Source: Pseudomonadota bacterium (GTDB taxonomy: Bacteria > Pseudomonadota > Gammaproteobacteria > Nitrosococcales > Methylophagaceae). From it: a stretch of 64,000 nucleotides of DNA. The translations under genes and the position numbers were made by a program. Below are positions 17,446-27,981 of this stretch, piece after piece. The DNA lies in contig JALIBN010000032.1 of NCBI GenBank assembly GCA_030576275.1, positions 37,485-101,484 on the forward strand, read 5' to 3'. Position 1 is the stretch's first letter; each line of letters starts with the position of its first letter. The notes under the pieces were generated by a model that was given only the letters and a program-made list of their open reading frames with translations, did not search any database and was not told the DNA's origin.

Positions 17446-18027
17446 ATGACAGACTATGCGCTCATTTTAATTAGCACCATTCTGGTCAACAACATTGTTC
17501 TAGTTAAATTCTTAGGACTATGTCCATTCATGGGCGTTTCTCGTAAATTAGAAACGGCTATAGGCATGGGATTAGCGACCACTTTTGTGTTAACACTTTC
17601 ATCGATCAGTAGTTATTTGATCAATGAATACTTACTCGCACCGCTAGGAATTGAATTCCTGCGTACGATTAGCTTTATTTTTGTTATCGCAGTTGTAGTG
17701 CAATTTACCGAACTCGTTGTCCATAAAACCAGCCCTATACTTTATCAAGTGCTAGGAATATTTTTACCGCTAATAACCACTAACTGCGCCGTTTTAGGTG
17801 TTGCCTTGCTAAACGTTCAACAAGGTCATGGCTTTTTAGAATCAGCTTTATATGGTTTTGGTGCGGCGATTGGTTTTTCAATGGTATTAATCATCTTTGC
17901 TGCCATGCGCGAACGAATTGCAGTAGCTGATGTGCCTGTTGCCTTTCAAGGAGCGGCCATAGGTCTTATCACAGCAGGGTTGATGTCAATGGCATTTATG
18001 GGCTTTGCTGGTCTGGTTCACGTTTAA
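17446..18027 (+). CDS. rnfA: Rnf complex subunit A
   Basis: Integral membrane subunit of the Rnf ferredoxin:NAD+ oxidoreductase (RsxA). 193 residues with six predicted helices, including [16 protein letters not shown] and [10 protein letters not shown], the two pseudo-repeated Cys-bearing half-helices of RnfA/RnfE that bind an intramembrane iron-sulfur centre. It is the first gene of a complete rnfABCDGE-nth operon and overlaps rnfB by one base (TAATG). Confidence 0.97.
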   Translation: MTDYALILISTILVNNIVLVKFLGLCPFMGVSRKLETAIGMGLATTFVLTLSSISSYLINEYLLAPLGIEFLRTISFIFVIAVVVQFTELVVHKTSPILYQVLGIFLPLITTNCAVLGVALLNVQQGHGFLESALYGFGAAIGFSMVLIIFAAMRERIAVADVPVAFQGAAIGLITAGLMSMAFMGFAGLVHV

Positions 18028-18587
18028 TGTTGACTGCAATTCTTGCTATAACGCTGTTAGCGTTAATTCTTGGTCTGGTATTGGGCTTTGCTGCTATTCG
18101 CTTTAAAGTTGAGGGCGATCCTATCGCCGATCAAATTGATAAAATTTTGCCACAAACGCAATGCGGTCAATGTAGTTTTGCTGGTTGCCGGCCTTATGCT
18201 GAAGCAATTGCAGCCGGTGAAGTGGATATTAACCGTTGCCCTCCTGGCGGAGAAGCAACCATTCACGCTTTAGCCGATTTATTAGAAGTTGAGTTCAAAG
18301 CACTTGATGAAGAATGTGGTGTTGAAAAACCTAAAATGCTCGCCGTTATCGATGAAGATCGTTGTATCGGCTGTACTTTATGTATTCAAGCTTGTCCTGT
18401 TGATGCCATTCTTGGCGCGGCCAAACACATGCATACGGTTATCGCCAGTGAATGTACGGGTTGTGAGCTCTGCCTGCCACCTTGTCCAGTAGATTGCATC
18501 GATATGGTTGAAACTAAACCTAAGCCAAATACCTGGCGCTGGCCCGATCCTGCTCATATCGATTTAAAACTAGGAGACCAGCCATGA
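18027..18587 (+). CDS. rnfB: Rnf complex subunit B (iron-sulfur)
   Basis: Ferredoxin-like electron entry subunit. 186 residues: an N-terminal membrane helix (about 3-25), a four-Cys domain (C-G-Q-C-S-F-A-G-C and a later C-P), then two [4Fe-4S] motifs, [12 protein letters not shown] and [12 protein letters not shown]. Length is as in the short proteobacterial RnfB. It overlaps both neighbours, by one base with rnfA and four bases with rnfC. Confidence 0.97.
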   Translation: MLTAILAITLLALILGLVLGFAAIRFKVEGDPIADQIDKILPQTQCGQCSFAGCRPYAEAIAAGEVDINRCPPGGEATIHALADLLEVEFKALDEECGVEKPKMLAVIDEDRCIGCTLCIQACPVDAILGAAKHMHTVIASECTGCELCLPPCPVDCIDMVETKPKPNTWRWPDPAHIDLKLGDQP

Positions 18588-20110
18588 CTCAAAAACTCGG
18601 CTCATTTCCTGGAGGCTTAATACTCAATGGTCAGAAAAAACGCTCTACTCAAGTAGCTATTCGTAAAATGCCATTGAGCAAAAAGCTGATATTGCCTTTA
18701 CAACAACATATTGGTGAAGCGTCGACACCCATCGTTTCCGTCGGCGACAAAGTGTTAAAAGGCCAAAAAATCGCCAAAGCAGAAGGTCATGTATCCGTAG
18801 CTTTGCATGCGCCAAGCTCTGGCACCATCATTGCGATTGATGAACAACCGATCCCCCATCCATCTGGCTTATCAGCACTTTGTATCAGCATTGAAACTGA
18901 TGGTGAAGACGAGTGGATTAAACGTCAGCCAATAAAAGATTTCACTGAACTTTCTGAACACGAAATACGTCAACTTATCCGTGAAGCAGGCATCGTAGGA
19001 TTAGGTGGCGCCGGTTTTCCAAGTTTTATCAAACTTAATCCTGGCGTTCATCATCATGTTGAGACATTAATCATCAATGGTGTCGAATGTGAACCTTACA
19101 TTACCTGTGATGACATGATAATGCGCGAACGTGCTGAAGGCATTCTCGATGGTATCGAAATCATGCTCTTTGCCCTACGCGTAAAAAACTGTGTGATTGC
19201 AATTGAAGATAATAAACCTGAAGCTATTTCAGCCATAGAGCTTGCTCTAGGAGCGCGGCCACATCTTCATGAGACAAATGTCGTTGTTATTCCAACGCGT
19301 TATCCAACAGGTAGTGAAAAACAGCTTATTCAAGTAGTCACCGGTAAACAAGTACCTTCAGGTGGACTACCAATTGATATTGGTATTGTTAGCCACAATG
19401 TTGGCACAACTTACGCTATCGCTCGAGCCATCAAATACGGTGAACCATTAATTTCTCGTATTGTGACTGTAACCGGCAGAGAAGTTGAACATGCCGGTAA
19501 CTTTGAAACCTTATTTGGCACGCCAATGCACGAGTTATTGGCATATTGTGGTACTAAGCGTCAGCCTGAGGAACCCTTTATCTTAGGTGGCCCGATGATG
19601 GGCTACAATTTATCAGGCGATCATCTACCTGTAACCAAAACTGCAAACTGCATTATAGTTGGCGTAGATGATGGCGCAAAAGCCTCTACACCTTTACCCT
19701 GCATTCGTTGCGGTGAATGTGCAACGGCCTGCCCTGTTAGTCTGTTACCACAACAGATTTACTGGCATTCTCGTGCCAAAGATCTTGATAAAGCTAAAGA
19801 ATATAATCTTTTTGATTGCATTGAATGTGGTTGCTGTAGCTACGTCTGCCCAAGTGAGATTCCACTGGTACATTATTTCCGCTTTGCTAAAACAGAAATA
19901 ATGAATCAGCAACAAGAGCATGCAAAAGCCGATATCGCCCGTATTCGTCATGAAAATAGGCTTGCCCGTCTCGAACTAGAACAGCAAGAAAAAGAGCTTC
20001 GCCAACAGCAGCGAAAGGCGGCTTTAGTAGCAACACAAGCAGCAAAAGCAAAACAAACCGCTGAGTTATCAACTAAGCCCCAAAAGACTGATAGTCAGGA
20101 GACACAGTAA
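18584..20110 (+). CDS. rnfC: Rnf complex subunit C
   Basis: NADH/FMN-binding peripheral subunit related to complex I NuoF. 508 residues: an N-terminal barrel-like segment, the glycine-rich G-L-G-G-A-G-F-P-S nucleotide loop, N-G-V-E-C-E-P-Y-I, then two [4Fe-4S] motifs, [12 protein letters not shown] and [12 protein letters not shown]. The C-terminal 80 residues are an Ala/Gln/Lys-rich low-complexity tail, shorter than in E. coli RsxC. Overlaps rnfB by four bases and rnfD by one. Confidence 0.97.
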   Translation: MTQKLGSFPGGLILNGQKKRSTQVAIRKMPLSKKLILPLQQHIGEASTPIVSVGDKVLKGQKIAKAEGHVSVALHAPSSGTIIAIDEQPIPHPSGLSALCISIETDGEDEWIKRQPIKDFTELSEHEIRQLIREAGIVGLGGAGFPSFIKLNPGVHHHVETLIINGVECEPYITCDDMIMRERAEGILDGIEIMLFALRVKNCVIAIEDNKPEAISAIELALGARPHLHETNVVVIPTRYPTGSEKQLIQVVTGKQVPSGGLPIDIGIVSHNVGTTYAIARAIKYGEPLISRIVTVTGREVEHAGNFETLFGTPMHELLAYCGTKRQPEEPFILGGPMMGYNLSGDHLPVTKTANCIIVGVDDGAKASTPLPCIRCGECATACPVSLLPQQIYWHSRAKDLDKAKEYNLFDCIECGCCSYVCPSEIPLVHYFRFAKTEIMNQQQEHAKADIARIRHENRLARLELEQQEKELRQQQRKAALVATQAAKAKQTAELSTKPQKTDSQETQ

Positions 20111-21138
20111 TGCCACTAAGTCGGCTGTCATCACCTTTTTTAGCAGGGACTAATCGCGTAACTTTGCAAATGTTGCAATTATTAGTCGCGCTTATTCCCG
20201 CCGTCATCGCCATTGTGTATTTTTTTGGCCCAAGTGTATTGATCACAATGACCTTAGCCGTTGTCGTTGCATTATTAGCGGAAGCTATAGTGTTATGGCT
20301 ACGTAATCGACCGCTTAAGCCTTTTTTAACAGATGGAAGTGCGGTAGTTACTGCTGTATTGCTTGCGATAGCATTACCGCCATTAGCACCCTGGTGGCTA
20401 ACCGTAACCGGCATATTATTCGCCATTATCTTTGCCAAACATCTTTATGGTGGCCTAGGCTACAATCCATTCAACCCTGCGATGGTAGCCTATGTATTAC
20501 TGTTAATTTCTTTTCCATTGGAAATGACAACTTGGTTACCTGTAGCTAATTTAAGCGAACAGCCTCTTGATATCAGTTCTGCTTTTCAGTTCATTTTTAA
20601 TGGTCAATTGACTAGTAGCATTGATACCGTATCAGGTGCAACGCCACTTGATGCGATGAAAACGCAAATAGGCTTACATCAAATACCAGCCCATATTTTC
20701 CAGCAACCTGTGTTTGGTTTATGGGGTGGTAAAGGCTGGGAATGGATTAATATTTGGCTAGCCATCGGCGGTGCATTCCTGCTCTATCGTCGCGTTATTA
20801 GCTGGCATATTCCTGTAGCAATGTTAATGGGTTTAAGCGCCATTAGTTTAGTGACATGGTTAATCACCCCTGAACTAACAGGCTCACCACTCTTTCATTT
20901 AGTTAGTGGTGGCACAATGTTGGGGGCGTTCTTTATTGCCACTGATCCCGTTACCGCTTCAACTACTGTAAAAGGTAAGATCGTTTTTGGTGCGGGTGTA
21001 GGTTTATTAACGTACATTATTCGTGTTTGGGGCGGGTATCCCGACGGAGTCGCTTTTGCCGTATTAATTATGAATATGCTCGTGCCATTAATTGATTATT
21101 ACACTCAACCTAAAGTTTATGGCGCGGTGAAATCATGA
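20110..21138 (+). CDS. rnfD: Rnf complex subunit D
   Basis: Membrane flavoprotein subunit with covalent FMN. 342 residues with multiple helices. The S-G-A-T-P-L-D motif holds the Thr that carries FMN through a phosphodiester bond, and G-G-L-G-Y-N-P-F-N-P and F-I-A-T-D-P-V-T are further family signatures. Overlaps rnfG by four bases. Confidence 0.97.
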   Translation: MPLSRLSSPFLAGTNRVTLQMLQLLVALIPAVIAIVYFFGPSVLITMTLAVVVALLAEAIVLWLRNRPLKPFLTDGSAVVTAVLLAIALPPLAPWWLTVTGILFAIIFAKHLYGGLGYNPFNPAMVAYVLLLISFPLEMTTWLPVANLSEQPLDISSAFQFIFNGQLTSSIDTVSGATPLDAMKTQIGLHQIPAHIFQQPVFGLWGGKGWEWINIWLAIGGAFLLYRRVISWHIPVAMLMGLSAISLVTWLITPELTGSPLFHLVSGGTMLGAFFIATDPVTASTTVKGKIVFGAGVGLLTYIIRVWGGYPDGVAFAVLIMNMLVPLIDYYTQPKVYGAVKS

Positions 21139-21761
21139 ATGTCATTCAAAAACATATTCTGAGCGTTGGCCTAGTATTAGCGGGATTTGCGGTGGGGGCA
21201 ACAAGTATTGTTGCCGTTACAGAAGCCTATACACATGACAAAATCATTGAAAATGAACGGCAAACATTACTTTCGGCCATCAACGCTTTAGTTGATAGTA
21301 GCGAATATAATAACGACATACTAACCGACGTAATCACACTGCCCAAAACCCAGCAGTTAGCCACTAAAGAAGAGACTACGGTCTATCGCGCACGCCATGA
21401 TGGCGCTCCTGTTGCAGCCGTCTTCACCAGTATCGCACCCAATGGTTACAGTGGTTCCATTAAGTTACTTGTAGGTGTTTATAACGATGGGACTTTAGCT
21501 GGAGTTCGTGTAATCAATCATAAAGAAACGCCGGGGTTGGGTGATAAAATTAACGAGAATAAAACGAACTGGATATTAAAATTCAAAGGCTTATCACTGA
21601 CTAATCCGACTGATTCTCAATGGGCAGTAAAAAAAGATGGAGGTGAATTTGACCAATTTACAGGGGCAACAATTACCCCTCGCGCAGTGGTCACCGCAGT
21701 AAAAAGATCATTACAATTTTTTGAACAAAATCGTGATGAGTTGTTTAAGGAGACTAAATAA
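21135..21761 (+). CDS. rnfG: Rnf complex subunit G
   Basis: Membrane-anchored periplasmic flavoprotein. 208 residues: one N-terminal membrane helix (about 8-30), then an FMN-binding domain with G-Y-S-G and [10 protein letters not shown] and the covalent FMN site T-G-A-T-I-T near the C-terminus. Shares its last base with the rnfE start. Confidence 0.96.
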   Translation: MNVIQKHILSVGLVLAGFAVGATSIVAVTEAYTHDKIIENERQTLLSAINALVDSSEYNNDILTDVITLPKTQQLATKEETTVYRARHDGAPVAAVFTSIAPNGYSGSIKLLVGVYNDGTLAGVRVINHKETPGLGDKINENKTNWILKFKGLSLTNPTDSQWAVKKDGGEFDQFTGATITPRAVVTAVKRSLQFFEQNRDELFKETK

Positions 21762-22447
21762 TGAACGAAGTCTACGGTCCCATTATTCGTGATGGTTTAT
21801 GGAAAAATAATCCTGCTCTAGTCCAATTACTAGGCTTATGTCCCCTACTCGCGGTCAGTAATACTACTATTAATGGTTTAGGCCTCGGTCTAGCAACAAC
21901 GTTAACGCTAGTCGCTTCCAACGGCTTAGTATCATTGTTACGCAAACAGATCCCTGATGAAGCGCGCCTACCTGTATTTGTAATGATTATCGCCTCAATC
22001 GTAACCGCAATCGAATTATCGATGAATGCTTGGTTTCATGAACTCTATTTAATACTCGGTATTTTTATCCCGTTAATCGTCACCAACTGTGCCATTACCG
22101 GTCGTGCTGAAGCCTTTGCCGCCAGAAACCCCGTCGGACCAGCAATACTGGATGGATTAATGATGGGCATAGGTTTCACTGCTGTGCTGGTCTTGCTCGG
22201 AGCAATGCGAGAACTTATCGGTCAAGGTACTATCTTAAGCGAGGCCCACTTAATGTTTGGTGATGGTGCACGTAATCTTTCCATTGTCTTATTTGAACAT
22301 TATCGTGGTTTTCTGATGGTTTTATTACCTCCTGGCGCTTTTATTGGCCTAGGATTAATTGTCGCCTTAAAGAATGTGATTGATGCACGTCAGAAAGCGA
22401 AACAAGCCAAACTCACAAACACAGAAGCAGTGCCAGCGAACGCATGA
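21761..22447 (+). CDS. rnfE: Rnf complex subunit E
   Basis: Integral membrane subunit homologous to RnfA in inverted topology. 228 residues, with [13 protein letters not shown] and [15 protein letters not shown], the paired Cys-bearing half-helices. Overlaps nth by four bases, the classical gammaproteobacterial arrangement. Confidence 0.96.
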   Translation: MNEVYGPIIRDGLWKNNPALVQLLGLCPLLAVSNTTINGLGLGLATTLTLVASNGLVSLLRKQIPDEARLPVFVMIIASIVTAIELSMNAWFHELYLILGIFIPLIVTNCAITGRAEAFAARNPVGPAILDGLMMGIGFTAVLVLLGAMRELIGQGTILSEAHLMFGDGARNLSIVLFEHYRGFLMVLLPPGAFIGLGLIVALKNVIDARQKAKQAKLTNTEAVPANA

Positions 22448-23100
22448 ATCAAACACAAAGGCATGAGTTTTTCAGTATATTAAAGGCGCATAACCCAGCG
22501 CCTACAACTGAGCTTAATTCCAAGAGTACCTTTGAATTATTAATTGCCGTCATTTTATCAGCACAGGCAACGGATGTCGGCGTTAATAAGGCAACAGCTA
22601 AGCTCTATCCTGTCGCAAATACACCCCAAACCATTTTAAATTTAGGCGTTGAAGGCTTAAAACCCTACATCAAAACAATCGGCTTATTTAACAGTAAGGC
22701 TGAAAATGTCATTAAGACGTGTCGGCAATTATTAGCCCTACATAATGGTGAGGTGCCTGATGATCGTGAGGCGCTAGAAGCATTACCCGGCGTTGGCCGA
22801 AAAACCGCCAATGTCATCCTCAATACAGCTTTCAAACATCCGGTTATTGCTGTTGATACGCATTTATTTCGACTTGGTAATCGTACTGGCTTGGCTAAGG
22901 GCAAGACAGTACGTGATATTGAAGATCGTTTGATGAAGGTTATCCCCGATGAATTCAAGCAAGATGCCCATCACTGGCTAATATTACATGGTCGTTACGT
23001 ATGTACGGCAAGAAAACCTCACTGTGACACCTGCCTGGTAGCACATTTATGTGATGAGTTTCGCCGCCAACAAAAAAGACTAATCGCTACTGCCAAATAA
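22444..23100 (+). CDS. nth: Endonuclease III
   Basis: Bifunctional DNA glycosylase/AP lyase removing oxidised pyrimidines. 218 residues. The helix-hairpin-helix L-P-G-V-G-R-K-T-A contains the nucleophilic Lys120 and V-D-T-H contains Asp138, the same numbering as E. coli Nth. The C-terminal [4Fe-4S] loop has the spaced Cys pattern C-x6-C-x2-C-x5-C. Last gene of the rnf operon. Confidence 0.97.
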   Translation: MNQTQRHEFFSILKAHNPAPTTELNSKSTFELLIAVILSAQATDVGVNKATAKLYPVANTPQTILNLGVEGLKPYIKTIGLFNSKAENVIKTCRQLLALHNGEVPDDREALEALPGVGRKTANVILNTAFKHPVIAVDTHLFRLGNRTGLAKGKTVRDIEDRLMKVIPDEFKQDAHHWLILHGRYVCTARKPHCDTCLVAHLCDEFRRQQKRLIATAK

Positions 23101-23165
23101 TCATTTCATTTGAGTCTCCCTCGCTTTGCCGTAGAATATGTAGCACTAAGAAAGTGGAGATAATC

Positions 23166-23414
23166 ATGATAGATGCAAAAAAAATTGAAGAAGTCGTACA
23201 ATCATTCACCAATGCCTTACCACCGGGCATCACAGCCCTTCAGGCCGATGTTGAAAAAAATGTTCGTGCGGCAATGAGTGCAACATTTGCCAAACTAGAT
23301 TTAGTGACTCGTGAAGAATTTGATATTCAAACACAAGTACTACATCGCACCCGTGAAAAATTAGAAGCCTTAGCGCAACGTGTCGCTGAGTTAGAATCCA
23401 CAGCTAAAAAATAA
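23166..23414 (+). CDS. ubiK: Ubiquinone biosynthesis accessory factor UbiK
   Basis: 82 residues from ATG 23166, chosen over an upstream GTG at 23154 because that GTG is part of the GTGGAG ribosome site. It belongs to the BMFP (YqiC/UbiK) family: an N-terminal amphipathic helix and a C-terminal coiled coil (V-T-R-E-E-F-D-I-Q through A-E-L-E). UbiK binds UbiJ and helps the soluble ubiquinone-synthesis complex. It sits nine bases before ppnP. Confidence 0.88.
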   Translation: MIDAKKIEEVVQSFTNALPPGITALQADVEKNVRAAMSATFAKLDLVTREEFDIQTQVLHRTREKLEALAQRVAELESTAKK

Positions 23415-23423
23415 GAGAACGCT

Positions 23424-23738
23424 ATGTCTGAATTTACCAATGTCACCATCACTCGTGAAGCCAACGTCTACTTCAATGGCAACGTCACTAGCCGCGCAGT
23501 AACGTTTGCAGATGGCACAACTAAAACACTAGGCATTATGATGCCAGGCGATTACACCTTTGGTACTGCCAAAGCAGAGTTAATGGAAATATTAGCCGGC
23601 GCGCTAACGTATCGTTTAGTCGATACGACTGAATGGTTAAGTGTTAAAGGTGGCGAATCTTTTAATGTGCCTGCTAATTCGTCATTTGATTTGAAAATTA
23701 CTGAATTAGTGGATTATTGCTGTACATATTTGGATTAG
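23424..23738 (+). CDS. ppnP: Pyrimidine/purine nucleoside phosphorylase PpnP
   Basis: 104 residues, one cupin domain of the PpnP (YaiE, formerly DUF1255) family, which splits several nucleosides with phosphate. Seen are N-V-Y-F-N-G-N-V-T-S-R, G-I-M-M-P-G-D-Y-T-F, W-L-S-V-K-G-G-E-S-F-N-V-P and the closing D-Y-C-C-T-Y. It follows ubiK by nine bases. Confidence 0.93.
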   Translation: MSEFTNVTITREANVYFNGNVTSRAVTFADGTTKTLGIMMPGDYTFGTAKAELMEILAGALTYRLVDTTEWLSVKGGESFNVPANSSFDLKITELVDYCCTYLD

Positions 23739-23822
23739 ATTAAGTTAGATTGAGAAAAAATTTGCTTACACTTTGATTTGCAGAGGGACTAATAAAAGGA
23801 TTTATTTGGACATGGATATCCA

Positions 23823-25328
23823 ATGAGTATAGCCACGGTTTACAGTCGAGCAATTACAGGAATAGATGCACCACTAGTCACTATTGAAGTTCATATTTCA
23901 AACGGTCTGCCTAGCCTGTCAATTGTCGGAATGCTCGAAACGGCGGTTAAAGAAAGTAAAGATCGTGTACGTTCAGCCCTTTTGAATTCGCAATTTAGTT
24001 TTCCGCAACAACGGATCACAATTAATTTGGCTCCGGCAGATTTACCTAAGGAAGGCGGTCGTTTTGATTTACCGATTGCCTTAGGTATTTTGGCCGCATC
24101 TAATCAATTACCTCTCAGTAGTTTAGCCAATAAAGAATTTATTGGTGAATTGGGTTTAACTGGTGAGTTGCGAGCAGTTCGCGGAGTATTACCGTCGATA
24201 CTTGCTGCAACGCAAGCTAACAATGAACTTATTTTACCCTTAGTGAATGTTGATGAAGCGGCTTTAATTGATGGCGCAACCAGTTATGGAGCAAGTCATT
24301 TATTAGAAGTCTGTGCACATTTATTTGGTCAAAAACACTTGTTGATGTCAGTTAATCAACAAGCAAAACCTGAAGTCAATTATCCTGATTTAGCCGATGT
24401 TCGTGGTCAATCACATGCACGGCGAGCATTAGAAATTGCCGCGGCTGGATCGCACAGCCTTATTTTCAACGGTCCACCAGGAACGGGGAAGACCATGTTA
24501 GCCAGTCGCTTACCCAGTATATTGCCAGCAATGACGGAACAAGAAGCGGTAGAAACAGCGACAGTACATTCTATTTCTACTCAAGGTTTCAAAGTTGAAC
24601 AATGGCGGCAACGCCCTTTTCGCTCTCCACACCACACAGCATCAGCTGTAGCGATGGTAGGTGGCGGCAGTCAGCCTCGTCCAGGCGAAATATCCTTGGC
24701 GCATAATGGTGTTTTATTTTTAGATGAGTTACCCGAGTTTGATCGTAAAGTGCTAGAAGTACTTCGTGAACCCATTGAGTCAGGTAAAATAACGATCTCG
24801 AGAGCGGCCAATCAAGCGGAATTTCCAGCCCGTTTTCAACTTATCGCGGCGATGAATCCTTGCCCTTGTGGCTATTTAGGCGAAAGTCGCTGTCACTGCA
24901 CTGAAGATCAAGTTCGCCGCTATCGTGCTAAAGTGTCCGGCCCGTTAATGGATCGCATTGATATGTTAGTCGAAGTACCCCCGGTTGCTCACTTAACATT
25001 ACGACCTGCACCAGAAAATAAAAAAGAAGAAGACAGCGCAACCGTTTGTAAACGAGTATTGCAGGCACATAAAAGACAAATGGAGCGAGCCGGTAAACCC
25101 AACACCATGTTAGAAAATAAAGAATTAGATGCTTATTGCATCTTGAGTGAAAGCAATTATCAGCTATTGGAACATGCGATTAGCCGCTTTGGTTTATCTG
25201 CCCGCGCTTATCATCGCATATTAAAAGTCGCTCGAACGATAGCTGATTTGGCCAATTCTGACCAAATTCAGACAGCACATCTAAGTGAAGCAATAGGCTA
25301 TCGACGCCTCGATACAAGGAATACTTAA
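23823..25328 (+). CDS. comM: YifB/ComM-family AAA+ ATPase (Mg-chelatase-like)
   Basis: 501 residues. An N-terminal Lon-protease-like (ChlI) domain (about 1-170) is followed by an AAA+ core with Walker A G-P-P-G-T-G-K-T, the F-R-S-P-H-H-T-A-S insertion, Walker B L-F-L-D-E-L-P-E-F, and a Cys cluster (N-P-C-P-C-G-Y). ComM is a hexameric branch-migration helicase that helps integrate DNA during natural transformation, while many non-competent bacteria also carry it. Five bases separate it from rep. Confidence 0.95.
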   Translation: MSIATVYSRAITGIDAPLVTIEVHISNGLPSLSIVGMLETAVKESKDRVRSALLNSQFSFPQQRITINLAPADLPKEGGRFDLPIALGILAASNQLPLSSLANKEFIGELGLTGELRAVRGVLPSILAATQANNELILPLVNVDEAALIDGATSYGASHLLEVCAHLFGQKHLLMSVNQQAKPEVNYPDLADVRGQSHARRALEIAAAGSHSLIFNGPPGTGKTMLASRLPSILPAMTEQEAVETATVHSISTQGFKVEQWRQRPFRSPHHTASAVAMVGGGSQPRPGEISLAHNGVLFLDELPEFDRKVLEVLREPIESGKITISRAANQAEFPARFQLIAAMNPCPCGYLGESRCHCTEDQVRRYRAKVSGPLMDRIDMLVEVPPVAHLTLRPAPENKKEEDSATVCKRVLQAHKRQMERAGKPNTMLENKELDAYCILSESNYQLLEHAISRFGLSARAYHRILKVARTIADLANSDQIQTAHLSEAIGYRRLDTRNT

Positions 25329-25333
25329 ATTTA

Positions 25334-27346
25334 ATGCATGATCTTAATCCGCCGCAACGGGAAGCTGCGCGTCATGTAGATGGACCTTTACTCGTTTTAG
25401 CCGGTGCCGGCAGTGGTAAAACACGGGTTATCACTCGAAAAATAGCCTATTTAATTGAGCAATGTGGTATTAATGCCCGAAATATTGCCGCGGTCACTTT
25501 CACTAATAAAGCCGCCCGTGAAATGAAAAGTCGTGTGGCGGAAATGATGGCGACCCGTAATGCCTCAGCTCGTGGATTAATGGTGTCGACCTTTCACACT
25601 TTAGGTCTCAATATTCTCCGTAAAGAGCATGCTCACCTCGGTTATCGTCCAGGTTTTTCGATCTTTGATGCCCAAGATAGTTTAGCGGTACTTCGTGACC
25701 TAATGGGTCGAGACTTTGCTGCCGATAGCGAACATGCACAACAATGTCAGTGGCAAATTTCCGTGTGGAAAAACCAACTTATTCTCCCTGAAGAGGCCAT
25801 TAACATTGCTGAAGATGAGCAACAAGCATCAGCAGCCAAAGTCTATCAACGTTATGTTGAGGCACTCAAAGCTTATAACGCAGTAGATTTTGATGACTTA
25901 ATCTTAAAACCTGTATTACTTTTCCGGGAACATTCTGAAGTTTTAAAGAAGTGGCAATCACGTATTCATTATCTATTAGTCGATGAATATCAAGATACCA
26001 ATGGTTGCCAATACGAACTTGTCAAACAACTTGTTGGTATCCGTGAAGCATTCACTGTCGTGGGTGATGATGACCAGTCGGTATATTCTTGGCGCGGTGC
26101 TCGCCCAGAGAATCTAGTGCAATTACAAAAAGACTTTCCACGTCTTAAACTGATTAAGCTCGAACAAAATTACCGCTCTATGGGTCGTATTTTACGCGCG
26201 GCCAATGCGTTAATTAGTCATAACCCACATATTTTTGATAAAAAATTGTGGAGCGCGATGGGCGAAGGCGATCCGATTAGAGTGATCGGTTGTCGTGATG
26301 ATGATCATGAATCAGAAAAAGTAGTATCTGAACTGCTCTATCACAAGCTCAAAAATCAGGCTAACTATAGTGATTACGCTATTTTATACCGTAGTAATCA
26401 TCAATCTCGCCCGATTGAACGTATTTTACGTGAACATAATGTGCCTTATTTTTTATCTGGCGGCACCTCATTTTTCTCACGAGTTGAAGTTAAAGACATC
26501 ATGGCCTATCTGCGCTTGCTAGCCAATCAAGATGATGACAACGCCTTTTTACGCGTCATTAACACGCCACGACGCGGTATTGGTACTAGCACACTGCAAG
26601 CCGTTGGTAACTATGCATCCAAACGCAATACCAGTATGTTCGGCGCTTGTTTTGAAATGGGCTTAGCGGAGCAATTATCCGAAAAAGCTATGTTCAAACT
26701 TGAACATTTCACAAAGTGGTTAATTGATATAGCAGATCGTGCTAAACGCGGTAATCTAATGGAAGCAATCCGCGATATGATTGAGGAAATTGATTATCGA
26801 GCTTGGCTAGAAGAAGTCACCGGCGATCCCATTCAAGCAACACGTCGAATGGATAATGTTGAAGAACTATTAACCTGGGTTGCTCGCATTATAGATAATG
26901 ATACCGTTGAACAGAATATCGGTGATATTGCATCTCGTTTGACCTTAATGGATATTCTTGAACGACAAGAAGACGAGAATCAAGCTGATGCAGTGCATTT
27001 AATGACCTTACATGCCGCCAAAGGATTAGAATTCCCCCATGTTTTCATTATCGGCATGGAAGAAGAAATTTTACCCCATCGAACCAGTATTGAAGAAGAT
27101 GGCATTGAAGAAGAACGTCGCCTTGCCTATGTTGGTATCACCCGTGCTCAACGAAGTTTAGTTTTTACCTTAGCTAACTCTCGTAAACGTTATGGTGAAA
27201 AAATGGAATGCGTAGAAAGTCGATTCTTACGGGAATTACCACCAGAAGACTTAGTGTGGATGAGCGAAAAGTCAAAAGTCGATCCAGAAGAACGTAAAGA
27301 ACGTGGCAAAGCACATTTATCTAATATTAGGGGCATGTTGAAGTAG
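25334..27346 (+). CDS. rep: ATP-dependent DNA helicase Rep
   Basis: Replication-fork accessory 3'-5' helicase. 670 residues (E. coli Rep 673). Walker A G-A-G-S-G-K-T is at 24-30, Walker B with D-E-Y-Q-D at 217-221, followed by GDDDQSVYSWRGARPEN, Q-N-Y-R-S-M, L-R-E-H-N-V-P-Y and V-H-L-M-T-L-H-A-A-K-G-L-E. The short C-terminus without the UvrD Tudor tail identifies Rep. No clear ribosome site is visible, so translation may be coupled to comM. Confidence 0.96.
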   Translation: MHDLNPPQREAARHVDGPLLVLAGAGSGKTRVITRKIAYLIEQCGINARNIAAVTFTNKAAREMKSRVAEMMATRNASARGLMVSTFHTLGLNILRKEHAHLGYRPGFSIFDAQDSLAVLRDLMGRDFAADSEHAQQCQWQISVWKNQLILPEEAINIAEDEQQASAAKVYQRYVEALKAYNAVDFDDLILKPVLLFREHSEVLKKWQSRIHYLLVDEYQDTNGCQYELVKQLVGIREAFTVVGDDDQSVYSWRGARPENLVQLQKDFPRLKLIKLEQNYRSMGRILRAANALISHNPHIFDKKLWSAMGEGDPIRVIGCRDDDHESEKVVSELLYHKLKNQANYSDYAILYRSNHQSRPIERILREHNVPYFLSGGTSFFSRVEVKDIMAYLRLLANQDDDNAFLRVINTPRRGIGTSTLQAVGNYASKRNTSMFGACFEMGLAEQLSEKAMFKLEHFTKWLIDIADRAKRGNLMEAIRDMIEEIDYRAWLEEVTGDPIQATRRMDNVEELLTWVARIIDNDTVEQNIGDIASRLTLMDILERQEDENQADAVHLMTLHAAKGLEFPHVFIIGMEEEILPHRTSIEEDGIEEERRLAYVGITRAQRSLVFTLANSRKRYGEKMECVESRFLRELPPEDLVWMSEKSKVDPEERKERGKAHLSNIRGMLK

Positions 27347-27402
27347 ATGACTTCTATTTGCTAGCAACCAGTTAAACGTTATGTATTAGGAAAGGAACAA
27401 AC

Positions 27403-27885
27403 ATGATAATAAAAATATTTACAACGGGTGGCACAATAGATAAAACCTACTTCGATCAGAAAGATACCTATCAGGTTGGAGAGCCACAAGTTGCTGGTAT
27501 ATTAGAAAGGGCCAATGTCGTTGTTGATTTCGAAGTAACGTCGCTAATGCAAAAGGACAGTCTGGATATTGATAATTCGGATCGGGAAATAATTCGCGAA
27601 GCCATCCTATCGGAAAAAAGTCACAAAATAATCGTTACTCATGGCACTGATACGATGATTGCAACAGCAGAATTGCTACAGAATATCCCCAATAAAACCA
27701 TTGTATTGACAGGTTCAATGTATCCCGCTCAATACAGGGATAGCGACGCTGTTTTTAATTTGGGCTGTGCTTTAACTGGAGCGCAGACTCTGCCGCCAGG
27801 AGTATATATAGCGATGAATGGTCGAATATTTGATCCAGTAGCTTCAGTGAAAAATGTTGCACTTAACCGCTTTGAAGCCAAGTGA
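27403..27885 (+). CDS. Short single-domain asparaginase-family protein
   Basis: 160 residues containing only the N-terminal catalytic domain of L-asparaginases. The first Thr motif T-G-G-T-I-D is near residues 7-12, the second motif T-H-G-T-D-T-M near 84-90, and V-L-T-G-S-M follows. Full asparaginases have about 330 residues with a C-terminal domain that completes the active site. Here the stop is clean and the tail (N-R-F-E-A-K) looks like a genuine end, so this appears to be a small family rather than a truncated gene. A strong AGGAAAGGA precedes the ATG. Substrate unproven. Confidence 0.82.
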   Translation: MIIKIFTTGGTIDKTYFDQKDTYQVGEPQVAGILERANVVVDFEVTSLMQKDSLDIDNSDREIIREAILSEKSHKIIVTHGTDTMIATAELLQNIPNKTIVLTGSMYPAQYRDSDAVFNLGCALTGAQTLPPGVYIAMNGRIFDPVASVKNVALNRFEAK

Positions 27886-27947
27886 TATAACACATACATC
27901 AAGTTCGCTTGGTGGTATGCAATGGAATTTGTTTTTTAAGTAGTTCA

Positions 27948-27963
27948 AGGGGATTTTGCCCCT
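27948..27963. terminator. Small hairpin between convergent genes
   Basis: AGGGG and CCCCT around a six-base loop lie between the convergent asparaginase-like and aminotransferase genes. A T-run is on the upstream side (GTTTTTTAAG), not after it, so termination is doubtful. Confidence 0.3.
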
Positions 27964-27981
27964 AGAACACTCCGACTCAAC

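Noticed and set aside
20073..20438. 121-residue open frame antisense to rnfC-rnfD
   Set aside because: Rich in Asn/Thr/Ala without any family pattern, fully covered by two certain genes.
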